Source: an uncultured Coriobacteriales bacterium
GTDB taxonomy: Bacteria > Actinomycetota > Coriobacteriia > Coriobacteriales > Atopobiaceae
Length of the DNA stretch: 6,751 bases
NCBI GenBank assembly: GCA_946530775.1
Contig: CAMNAH010000063.1
Location: 1-6,751 of the forward strand
Direction: 5' to 3'
Position numbers and translations under genes: made by a program. How positions within the stretch are numbered: position 1 is the stretch's first letter; every line of letters begins with the position of its first letter. Shown one piece after another: positions 1 through 5,454 of the stretch. A model generated the notes under the pieces. That model was not told the DNA's origin and ran no database searches. It was given only the letters and a program-made list of their open reading frames with translations.

Positions 1-388
1 ACCCGGCGACCTCCTGGTCGAAGGTCGTCTCGGGAGTTGCCCAGCTGAGGTCGACCTCTTCCGTCCACTCGTCGTAGTCGCGCGCGATCCACTCGTCCAT
101 ATCCCAGTTATCGGTGAAGACGCCCACGACGAACCGTTCTCCCGTGCTCGTTCGGGTGACCACCGTGATGCATCCGGCGCTGCGATAATCCGCACTGATG
201 AAATCCTCGCAGCTCGAGACCGTGTAGTCGTCCTCCCAGCTTTTGGGCAGGTTGATGCGATAGCAGTAGGTTTCGATTTCGGGGCCGGCGAAGAGCAGCC
301 ACATACCGATGCGGAAGGCACCGAACAGTGCGAGCGCTGCGAGCACGATCATAAGAACGTTGGGTTTCTTCTTGGGCTGCTCGGGCAT
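1..388 (-). CDS. Unrecognised membrane-anchored protein, C-terminus cut by window edge
   Basis: The reading frame starts at the ATG at 388 and runs open off the left edge, giving 129 codons. A GAGGAG ribosome binding site lies about six bases upstream of the ATG. Residues 1-9 are short and basic (MPEQPKKKP), and about residues 11-34 form one hydrophobic segment, so the protein is probably anchored by a single N-terminal helix. The rest, about residues 36-129, is acidic and rich in Trp, Asp and Glu, with cysteines at 42, 60 and 73, and is probably outside the membrane. There is no lipobox. I do not recognise a family, and no function is proposed. It lies downstream of the ABC transporter operon in the same direction, but a hairpin and its own promoter separate it. 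Base composition and codon choice resemble the neighbours. That the gene is real is well supported; its role is unknown. Confidence 0.75.
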   Translation of the reverse strand, partial: MPEQPKKKPNVLMIVLAALALFGAFRIGMWLLFAGPEIETYCYRINLPKSWEDDYTVSSCEDFISADYRSAGCITVVTRTSTGERFVVGVFTDNWDMDEWIARDYDEWTEEVDLSWATPETTFDQEVAG

Positions 389-413
389 GGCGGCCTCCTC
401 TCCCCGACATGGC

Positions 414-442
414 ATTATTCTGCCATGACGAGGGACAGCCAA
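414..442 (-). promoter_or_regulatory. Probable promoter of the left-edge membrane protein gene
   Basis: Read on the minus strand, TTGGCT (437-442) and AATAAT (414-419) are separated by exactly 17 bases. They match the sigma-70 -35 consensus at four of six positions and the -10 consensus at five of six. Transcription would begin near 407, leaving an untranslated leader of about 20 nt before the GAGGAG site and the ATG at 388. The assignment rests on motif and spacing only. Confidence 0.5.
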
Positions 443-484
443 GACGCTTCATCGGCAGCCTGAACGCCATGTGGCAGCAAAAAA

Positions 485-622
485 CCTGCTGGTGATGCAC
501 GCTATCGAGGTTACGCGTGCTAGGGCTAACGATCGATGAATAACGAGGGGGTTCTATGCGGGATCGCCGCATAGAACCCCCTCGATGATGGTGGACGTCC
601 AGCTGCTTGCATCACCAGCAGG
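485..622. repeat. 15-bp perfect inverted repeat nested around the ABC operon terminator
   Basis: CCTGCTGGTGATGCA at 485-499 recurs in exact reverse complement at 608-622. A second short block, ATCGAGG, follows in each copy: at 504-510 in the left arm and in reverse complement at 580-586 in the right arm. The gap between the two blocks is 4 bases on the left and 21 on the right. The right-hand arm lies between the permease stop codon and the 18-bp terminator hairpin; the left-hand arm lies beyond the hairpin, in the spacer before the next gene. An exact 15-mer match within 140 bp is very unlikely by chance. It could be the scar of an inverted duplication or a small repeat element. Confidence 0.7.
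538..584 (-). terminator. Probable terminator of the GntR-ABC operon
   Basis: Bases 544-561 and 567-584 are perfect 18-bp reverse complements around a 5-base loop (562-566), forming a very stable hairpin. It lies about 70 nt past the permease stop codon at 657. On the minus strand the sequence that follows is TTATTCATCG, a short and imperfect U-rich tail. On the plus strand no T run follows. The orientation and the lack of another gene to serve suggest that it ends the transporter operon. The long stem may also protect the mRNA 3' end. Confidence 0.65.
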
Positions 623-656
623 ATTATCGGGCTCCACCGGCCCCCTTCCGCCGGAT

Positions 657-1373
657 TTAGAACTCGCGGGTGCGGTAAACGTTGAGCGAGATCCTGCTCG
701 AGAGGGCGTAGAGCGCGAATGCGAGAGCGATGGCGCCGACCACAAGCGGTACGGGGGAGCCCATGGAGGCAACAAGCTCGAGCATCTTGCCGGCAACTGT
801 CTCGGCGAGCTTCTGCACGGGCTCGAGCATGAAGAGCATACAGGCGAAGAAGGGGAGCGTGAAGTAGAGGCGCGCCTTCATGAAGCCCATCTTGAAGAAG
901 ATGGGTATCTCGATGGCCAGGTAGATGAGCGAAACAGCGAGGCAGAGCACGATTGCCGCCGCCACAGCTTCGGCAGGCATGAGCGTGACTGCTCCAAAGC
1001 GGACCATGGTGACGATCGCGGTGATCGCGGCGGCGAGCAGACCGAAAACGGCGAGGAGGACTGCGATGATGATGAGCATCATGGCGTAGCGGCTCGCGAC
1101 GATCTGCCAGCGCGTGAAGGGCATCGAGAGGCGCACGCTCTCCCAGCCCTCGCGCTCGTCCTGCCCGAAGAGCGAGAAGAACGCGTAGAAGGCGAACATG
1201 AGCGGGGCGATGCTCATGATGTTGCCCTGCACGACACCGGCGGCTCCCTCTGGGTCAAGGCCGCCGTTGAAGCTCGTGAACGTGACGATGCCGCAGATCA
1301 GGACAACCGAGAACAGATACTGTCCGATGCTCTTCCTGATGGTGCAGAAATCGGCAAAGAGCAGGGCCTTCAT
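657..1373 (-). CDS. ABC-2 type transporter permease
   Basis: This 238-residue protein is the membrane half of an ABC transporter; its partner is the ATPase encoded immediately upstream. Six hydrophobic segments can be seen, at about residues 16-34, 52-70, 96-121, 136-160, 168-184 and 208-226. Between the second and third is the stretch FGQDEREGWESVRLSMPFTR (69-88). A DER-x-GW motif followed by a (L/M)P-x-(S/T)R motif is typical of the ABC-2 membrane family found with YtrB-like ATPases, and probably forms the cytoplasmic coupling region. The ATG at 1373 directly abuts the TAG stop of the ATPase gene, and the ribosome binding site GAGGTGAG lies inside the end of that gene, so translation is coupled. 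The substrate is not evident. In related YtrA-controlled systems the cargo or stress is often a cell-envelope-active compound, but that is only a family-level analogy. No second permease gene is present, so a homodimer is likely. Confidence 0.88.
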   Translation of the reverse strand: MKALLFADFCTIRKSIGQYLFSVVLICGIVTFTSFNGGLDPEGAAGVVQGNIMSIAPLMFAFYAFFSLFGQDEREGWESVRLSMPFTRWQIVASRYAMMLIIIAVLLAVFGLLAAAITAIVTMVRFGAVTLMPAEAVAAAIVLCLAVSLIYLAIEIPIFFKMGFMKARLYFTLPFFACMLFMLEPVQKLAETVAGKMLELVASMGSPVPLVVGAIALAFALYALSSRISLNVYRTREF

Positions 1374-2267
1374 CTACCTCACCTCGCCTTTCACGAGAAG
1401 CGTCATGATGTCATCGATGCCCGCGGGGTCGACGGCGAACTCGGGGTAGGCCTGGGCGAAGCCGCGGCGATCGGGTACGAGCACCACATAGGAGAGTTCG
1501 CGTTTGAGCACGCGCAGGGTGCCTGGCGCGTAGGCGCCGTCGGCGAGCAGCTGCTCGAGCTCGCCGGCGCGCAGGCTTGCCACGCCTTTCTCGGCGATCT
1601 CGTCAGATGTGCAATCGAGCAGGATGGTGCCGTTGTCGATGAGCACGATGTAGTCGGCCAAGTGCTCGAGATCGCTCGTGATGTGGCTCGAGATGAGGAT
1701 CGAGCGCCCCTCGACGTTCATCCACGAGCGGAGCACGTCGAGCACCTCCTCGCGCACGATGGGGTCGAGGCCCGCGGTGGGCTCGTCGAGCACGAGAAGC
1801 TCCGCCCCGCTGGCGATGACGCTGGCGAGCTGCACCTTCATGCCCATGCCGCGCGAGAGGTCCTTGACGGGCTTGTCGAATGCATCGAGCGAGAGCTTGG
1901 CGCACATCTCGTCGAAGAGCGCGCGGTCGAAGGCGGGGTAGGCGAGCTCGTAGAAGCGCTCGATCTCGCTGACCGTCATCATAGCGGGGTAGGCGGTGAC
2001 GGCGCTCACATAGCCCACGCGCGCTTTGAGGGCGGCGAGCTCCTGTTCGCCGAGCTTGGCGGGATCCTTCCCGAAGAGCTCGATGGAACCGCCGTCAAGC
2101 GTGATCGATCCGAGCACGGCTTTCATGATCGTGGTCTTGCCGGCACCGTTCTGGCCGATCAGGCCCACGATGGCGCCGGCGGGCACGTCGAACGACACAT
2201 CCTTAAGCGAGAAGTCGCCGTACGACTTGCGGATGTCCTTGATGCGAAGATCCACTGCCTCATCCAT
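1374..2267 (-). CDS. ABC transporter ATP-binding protein
   Basis: This 297-residue protein is the ATPase that drives the permease encoded just downstream. Walker A is GQNGAGKTT (38-46), the ABC signature is LSRGMGMK (137-144), Walker B is LLVLDEP (157-163), the D-loop follows as TAGLD (164-168), and the switch histidine is H195 in ISSH. The Q-loop is odd: where most ATPases have Gln, the sequence reads GYVSAV (85-90). Residues from about 215 on form a C-terminal extension beyond the core nucleotide-binding domain, common in drug-export or bacitracin-type ATPases. The ATG at 2267 shares its A with the TAA stop of the GntR gene (TAATG), and GAGGAGGAG lies just upstream, so the start is secure. 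The gene is therefore translationally coupled to both neighbours. The transport direction is probably export, judged from the ABC-2 partner; the substrate is unknown. Confidence 0.92.
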   Translation of the reverse strand: MDEAVDLRIKDIRKSYGDFSLKDVSFDVPAGAIVGLIGQNGAGKTTIMKAVLGSITLDGGSIELFGKDPAKLGEQELAALKARVGYVSAVTAYPAMMTVSEIERFYELAYPAFDRALFDEMCAKLSLDAFDKPVKDLSRGMGMKVQLASVIASGAELLVLDEPTAGLDPIVREEVLDVLRSWMNVEGRSILISSHITSDLEHLADYIVLIDNGTILLDCTSDEIAEKGVASLRAGELEQLLADGAYAPGTLRVLKRELSYVVLVPDRRGFAQAYPEFAVDPAGIDDIMTLLVKGEVR

Positions 2268-2644
2268 TAGTTCTCCTCCTCAAGCTGGAGATCGAGCATC
2301 TCGTGCAGCTCCTGTGCGGAGAGGCCCGCGATGCGTGCATCGGCGATGACCCGGGCGAGCGATGCCTCCACATGGCGGAGACGGTCCTCGCGCAGCAATT
2401 CGATGTTGCCTGCCGAGACGAAGCATCCCTTGCCGGGGACGGTCTCGATGTAGCCCTGCGTCTCGAGGTCCGAGTAGGCCCGCTTGGTGGTGATGGCGCT
2501 GATCCTGAGCGACGCCGCGAGCGTGCGGATCGAGGGCAGGGCCTCGCCGGGAGCGAGTGCGCCCGTGAGGATGCTGTCGCGAATCTGCGAGGAGATCTGC
2601 TCGTAGATGGGCTTGTCGGACGAATTGCTGATAACGATTTCCAC
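2267..2644 (-). CDS. GntR-family (YtrA-type) transcriptional regulator
   Basis: This is a 125-residue regulator with a winged helix-turn-helix at about residues 10-77. It contains the typical GntR elements KPIYEQI, ILTGAL-PGE, LPSIRTLAASL, a TTKRAYSDLE recognition helix region, and the wing GYIETVPGKGCFV. Only about 48 helical residues follow, so there is no large ligand-binding domain; this short architecture defines the YtrA subgroup. The start is GTG at 2644, with GGAGGG about six bases upstream. A nearby ATG (2658) is in another frame. The gene heads an operon with an ABC ATPase and permease, the usual YtrA arrangement, so it most likely represses its own operon until an inducing compound or envelope stress releases it. 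A perfect palindrome in the promoter is the obvious binding site. The inducer cannot be told from the sequence. Confidence 0.9.
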   Translation of the reverse strand: MEIVISNSSDKPIYEQISSQIRDSILTGALAPGEALPSIRTLAASLRISAITTKRAYSDLETQGYIETVPGKGCFVSAGNIELLREDRLRHVEASLARVIADARIAGLSAQELHEMLDLQLEEEN

Positions 2645-2680
2645 GGGTTTCCCTCCATGGCCGTGCTGTGTCTATAACTG

Positions 2681-2709
2681 TATATACCGTATATATACGG
2701 TTGTGTCAA
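2681..2709 (-). promoter_or_regulatory. Promoter of the GntR-ABC operon
   Basis: On the minus strand a perfect -35 box TTGACA (2704-2709) is followed after 17 bases by TATATA (2681-2686). Transcription would begin near 2674, giving a leader of about 30 nt before the GTG start at 2644. The promoter lies directly after the terminator of the phosphofructokinase gene, so the two operons are insulated. The region is a sharp AT-rich island in otherwise GC-rich DNA. Confidence 0.75.
2686..2701. promoter_or_regulatory. Probable operator of the GntR regulator (16-bp perfect palindrome)
   Basis: ACCGTATATATACGGT reads the same on both strands. It covers most of the spacer between the -35 and -10 boxes and runs one base into the -10 box, so a bound dimer would block RNA polymerase. 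GntR proteins of the YtrA type bind AT-rich palindromes in their own promoters, which fits both position and sequence. Its binding by the neighbouring regulator is inferred. Confidence 0.7.
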
Positions 2710-2722
2710 TACGAGTTGAAGG

Positions 2723-2750
2723 AAAAACCCGGCGGGTGTTCCACCGGGTT
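2723..2750 (-). terminator. Intrinsic terminator of the pyk-pfk operon
   Basis: Read on the minus strand, AACCCGG (2744-2750) pairs with CCGGGTT (2726-2732) across an 11-base loop and runs into five T residues (2723-2727). The hairpin begins about 25 nt after the phosphofructokinase stop codon. It has the GC-rich stem and U tract of a factor-independent terminator, and it sits just upstream of the next promoter. Confidence 0.85.
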
Positions 2751-2775
2751 CGATAAAACCGCTCTTCGGGAGTGC

Positions 2776-3873
2776 CTATATCCTGATGCGCGCAGGCTCA
2801 TCGCCGAAGCTGATGCCCACCGAGCGGGCGTGGGCGATGAGCTGGCTCTGGGGGTCGACGTACTTGAGCTTGTCCGCTATCTCGGCCAGGGGAACGCGCA
2901 CGATTTCGCGGCCATGGTCGGCCACCATGAAGCCGAACTCGCGGGCGAGCACGGCACGGCCCGCCTCGGCGCCAACCTGCGTGGCGAAGACGCGGTCGTA
3001 GGGGCAGGGCTGCCCGCCGCGCTGCGTGTGGCCGGGAATGCCCACGCGTACCTCGCGGCCCGTGCGCGCCGCGATCTGGTCTGCGATCTCGTAGGCCACC
3101 GACGGGCTGGTGCGCGCCCCGACGAGCGTCTTGTACTCCTTCTTGGAGAGCGCGGCCTCCTCCTTGGAGATGGCGCCCTCCGCCACTGCGATGATGGCGA
3201 AGTTCGCACCGCCCTTGGTGCGCTGCTCCACGACGTCGCAGACGTTCTCGATGTCATAGGGGATCTCGGGGAGGAGGATGACGTCGGCGCCGCCAGCAAT
3301 GCCCGCATACAGGGGGATCCAACCAACCTTATGGCCCATGATCTCGATCACGAACACGCGCCCGTGGCTCGATGCCGTGGTGTGGATGTCATCGATGAAC
3401 TTGGTCGCGATCTCGAGCGCCGAGTGGAAGCCGAAGGTGAGGTCGGTGCCCCAGGTGTCGTTGTCGATGGTCTTGGGCAGCGCGATCACGTTGAGCCCCT
3501 CCTCGGAGAGGCGGTTCGCCGTCTTGGTGGAGCCGTTGCCGCCCAGCACGCACAGGCAGTCGAGCATGAGCTTGTGATAGGTGTGCTTCATGCGCTCGAC
3601 CTTCGAGACCCCTTCCTCGTCCACGTCGTCGATGGTCTTGAAGGGGACGCGGCTTGTGCCCAGGATGGTGCCGCCGCGGGTGAGGATGCCCGAGAAGTCG
3701 TTCCAGCCGAGCATGCGGAAGTCTGCGTCGATGAGACCGCGGTAGCCGTTGCGGAATCCGTAGATCTCCACTGGCTCCTCGCTGTTGAGCAGCACGGTCT
3801 TGACGATTCCGCGCATGGTGGCGTTGAGCGCCTGGCAGTCTCCGCCGCTGGTGAGGATTCCGAGTCTGAGCAT
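2776..3873 (-). CDS. pfkA: 6-phosphofructokinase
   Basis: This 365-residue enzyme phosphorylates fructose 6-phosphate to fructose 1,6-bisphosphate in the cytoplasm, the committed step of glycolysis. The nucleotide-binding start is LTSGGDCQALNATMRG (7-22), where most relatives read GGDCPG. The metal and phosphoryl-donor region is GGNGS (111-115). The catalytic segment is PKTIDND (133-139), with D137 the likely base. TASSHGR and EIMGHKVGW (about 166-185) and HTQRGGQPCPYDR near residue 290 form the sugar-phosphate site. Gly at 114 is the ATP-type residue, while Lys at 134 is shared with the PPi-dependent and mixed group III enzymes. ATP is therefore the likelier donor but is not certain. The length fits the group III type, which is longer than the 320-residue E. 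coli enzyme. The ATG at 3873 follows GGAAGGGA. The gene is 26 nt after pyk and precedes a terminator, so the two are co-transcribed. Confidence 0.95.
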   Translation of the reverse strand: MLRLGILTSGGDCQALNATMRGIVKTVLLNSEEPVEIYGFRNGYRGLIDADFRMLGWNDFSGILTRGGTILGTSRVPFKTIDDVDEEGVSKVERMKHTYHKLMLDCLCVLGGNGSTKTANRLSEEGLNVIALPKTIDNDTWGTDLTFGFHSALEIATKFIDDIHTTASSHGRVFVIEIMGHKVGWIPLYAGIAGGADVILLPEIPYDIENVCDVVEQRTKGGANFAIIAVAEGAISKEEAALSKKEYKTLVGARTSPSVAYEIADQIAARTGREVRVGIPGHTQRGGQPCPYDRVFATQVGAEAGRAVLAREFGFMVADHGREIVRVPLAEIADKLKYVDPQSQLIAHARSVGISFGDEPARIRI

Positions 3874-3899
3874 GTGGCCGTCCCTTCCAGTTCCGAGTC

Positions 3900-5339
3900 C
3901 TACTGGACCTGAGCGATCATCGACATGTTGGTGGAGGTGTTGTAGTCGCCCATGCGCGGCGAGGTCTGAGGATCGCCTGCGGTGATGACCACGAGGTCGC
4001 CCGCGGCAACCAGGCCCTCATCGCGCGCCACCTTGAGCGAATGGTAGAGCGTGTTCTGCAGCGTGCCCTGCTCGATGGTCTTGTAGGCCTCGGCGCCCCA
4101 GATGAAGCAGCAGTTGCGCAGGGTCTCCTCGTTGGGCGAGGGCACATAGATGGGCAGCACGGGCCTATATGCCGAGACGATGCGCGCGGTGCGGCCGGAG
4201 TGCGACGGGCAGAGAAGCGCCTTGGCGCCCACCTGCTGGGCCATGAAGACGGCGGAATAGCCGGTCGCGGCGCTCACGTTGGCGAGGCCCATGCGCTCAT
4301 GGTAGGCCTTGCGCTCCGTGAGGTGCTTCTCGGTCTCGATGCAGATATCGCTCATGGTCTTGACCGCTTCGACGGGGTACTTGCCCGAGGCGGTCTCTCC
4401 GGAGAGCATGACGCAGTCGGTGCCGTCGTAGATGGCGTTGGCCACGTCGGTGATCTCGGCGCGCGTGGGACGCGGGTTCTCGATCATGGAGTTGAGCATC
4501 TGCGTGGCGGTGATGACGATCTTGTAGGCGTCGTTGCACTTGGAGATGATCATCTTCTGGAGGTGCGGAACCTGTGCGGGCGGAACCTCGACGCCCAGGT
4601 CGCCGCGGGCGACCATGATGCCGTCGGAAGCCTCGAGGATCTCGTCGAAGTTCGCCACGCCGAGCACGCTCTCGATCTTGGGGAATACCTTCACGTTCTC
4701 GGCGCCGTGCGCGGCGAGGATCGAGCGGATTTCCGCGACGGCGGAGGCGCTGCGGATAAACGATGCGGCGATGGCGTCGATGCCCAGCTCGCAGCCGAAG
4801 ATGATGTCCTCGCGGTCGCGGTCGGTGACGGAGGGCAGGCCAACCTCGACGCCGGGGATGTTCACGCCCTTGCGCTCGCCGAGCTCGCCGCCGTTCTCGA
4901 CATGGCAGCAGATGTCGCCGTTCTCGACCGCCTTCACCGAAAGCTCGATCAGACCGTCATCGATGAGGATGGTGGTGCCGGGCTCCACCTCGTTGGGCAG
5001 GTTCTTGTAGTCGAGGGTGATGCGCTCGGGCGTGCACAGGGCGTCGTCGGTTGCGATGACGATATCGCTGTCCGTCTCGATCATTATCTTGCCGCCGCCC
5101 TCGATAAGGCCGGTGCGGACCTCGGGACCCTTGGTATCGAGCATGATGGCCACGGGCACGCCCATCTCGGATGCCACCTTGCGCACGCGCTCCATCATGG
5201 CCTTCTGGCTCTCGTGCGTGCCGTGGGAGAAGTTGAAGCGCGCGACGTTCATGCCGTTCTCGATGAGCTTGCGCAGGGTCTCCTCGTCCTGGCAGGCGGG
5301 GCCCATGGTGCAGACGATCTTGGTTCTCTTGGTTGCCAT
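3900..5339 (-). CDS. pyk: Pyruvate kinase
   Basis: This 479-residue enzyme transfers phosphate from phosphoenolpyruvate to ADP, giving pyruvate and ATP at the end of glycolysis. Catalytic-barrel motifs are clear: ARFNFSHG (33-40; R34, N36 and S38 bind substrate and K+), LDTKGPEVRTG (67-77; D68), FPKIES (219-224; K221 and metal ligand E223), MVARGDLGVE (242-251; metal ligand D247), TATQMLNSM (277-285; T279) and PRPTRAE (289-295). The B domain is roughly 70-167. The C domain begins near 346 and holds SHSGRTAR (379-386), which corresponds to the allosteric sugar-phosphate loop. The extra C-terminal domain of Bacillus-type enzymes is absent. The ATG at 5339 is preceded by AAGGGAG. The gene leads an operon with pfk; the pfk product, fructose bisphosphate, is a common activator of pyruvate kinases, although that is not shown here. 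Confidence 0.97.
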   Translation of the reverse strand: MATKRTKIVCTMGPACQDEETLRKLIENGMNVARFNFSHGTHESQKAMMERVRKVASEMGVPVAIMLDTKGPEVRTGLIEGGGKIMIETDSDIVIATDDALCTPERITLDYKNLPNEVEPGTTILIDDGLIELSVKAVENGDICCHVENGGELGERKGVNIPGVEVGLPSVTDRDREDIIFGCELGIDAIAASFIRSASAVAEIRSILAAHGAENVKVFPKIESVLGVANFDEILEASDGIMVARGDLGVEVPPAQVPHLQKMIISKCNDAYKIVITATQMLNSMIENPRPTRAEITDVANAIYDGTDCVMLSGETASGKYPVEAVKTMSDICIETEKHLTERKAYHERMGLANVSAATGYSAVFMAQQVGAKALLCPSHSGRTARIVSAYRPVLPIYVPSPNEETLRNCCFIWGAEAYKTIEQGTLQNTLYHSLKVARDEGLVAAGDLVVITAGDPQTSPRMGDYNTSTNMSMIAQVQ

Positions 5340-5416
5340 AAAGTGGCTCCCTTCTTGCGGCTCGATGCCGTTATTGCATTGCGCCCCCGCAGAGGGTGCG
5401 GAGGCGCGCCGGTATG

Positions 5417-5444
5417 CTATTACGCCGATTCACGGCGTTTTCAA
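5417..5444 (-). promoter_or_regulatory. Tentative promoter of the pyk-pfk operon
   Basis: On the minus strand TTGAAA (5439-5444; five of six consensus bases) is followed after 16 bases by TAATAG (5417-5422), a weak -10 match. TAGCAT, with 19-base spacing, is an alternative. Transcription would start near 5410, giving a leader of about 70 nt. That leader includes a small hairpin, CCGCA/TGCGG, at 5387-5401. No better promoter was found in the 115-nt gap. Read-through from the upstream lactate dehydrogenase gene is also possible. Confidence 0.3.
5422..5438. repeat. Short inverted repeat in the ldh-pyk gap (operator or terminator)
   Basis: ACGCCG (5422-5427) and CGGCGT (5433-5438) are perfect reverse complements around the 5-base loop ATTCA. 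On the plus strand the hairpin is followed by TTTTC, which looks like a weak terminator, but no plus-strand gene lies upstream. On the minus strand, which would serve the lactate dehydrogenase gene ending at 5455, it is preceded by AAAA and followed by AATAG without a U tract. It fills the spacer of the tentative pyk promoter, so it could be an operator. Confidence 0.5.
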
Positions 5445-5454
5445 GCAGTATACC

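Noticed and set aside
471..520. Possible minus-strand terminator: GCACGC/GCGTGC hairpin (497-520) followed by T6 (479-484)
   Set aside because: The stem has only 6 bp with a 12-base loop, and the T run starts 12 bases after it. A much stronger hairpin lies upstream at 544-584.
108..572. A 154-codon minus-strand frame at the left end
   Set aside because: It overlaps the better-supported frame starting at 388, which has a promoter, a ribosome binding site and a membrane helix. The product here is Arg/His-rich with no such signals.
585..2270. A 561-codon open frame on the plus strand across the whole ABC operon
   Set aside because: It is antisense to well-identified genes, its product is an unnatural run of His, Glu, Asp and Arg, and such long antisense frames are normal in GC-rich DNA.
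2668..3912. A 414-codon plus-strand open frame opposite phosphofructokinase
   Set aside because: It begins inside the GntR promoter, runs through the pfk terminator and is antisense to pfk; it is a codon-bias artefact.
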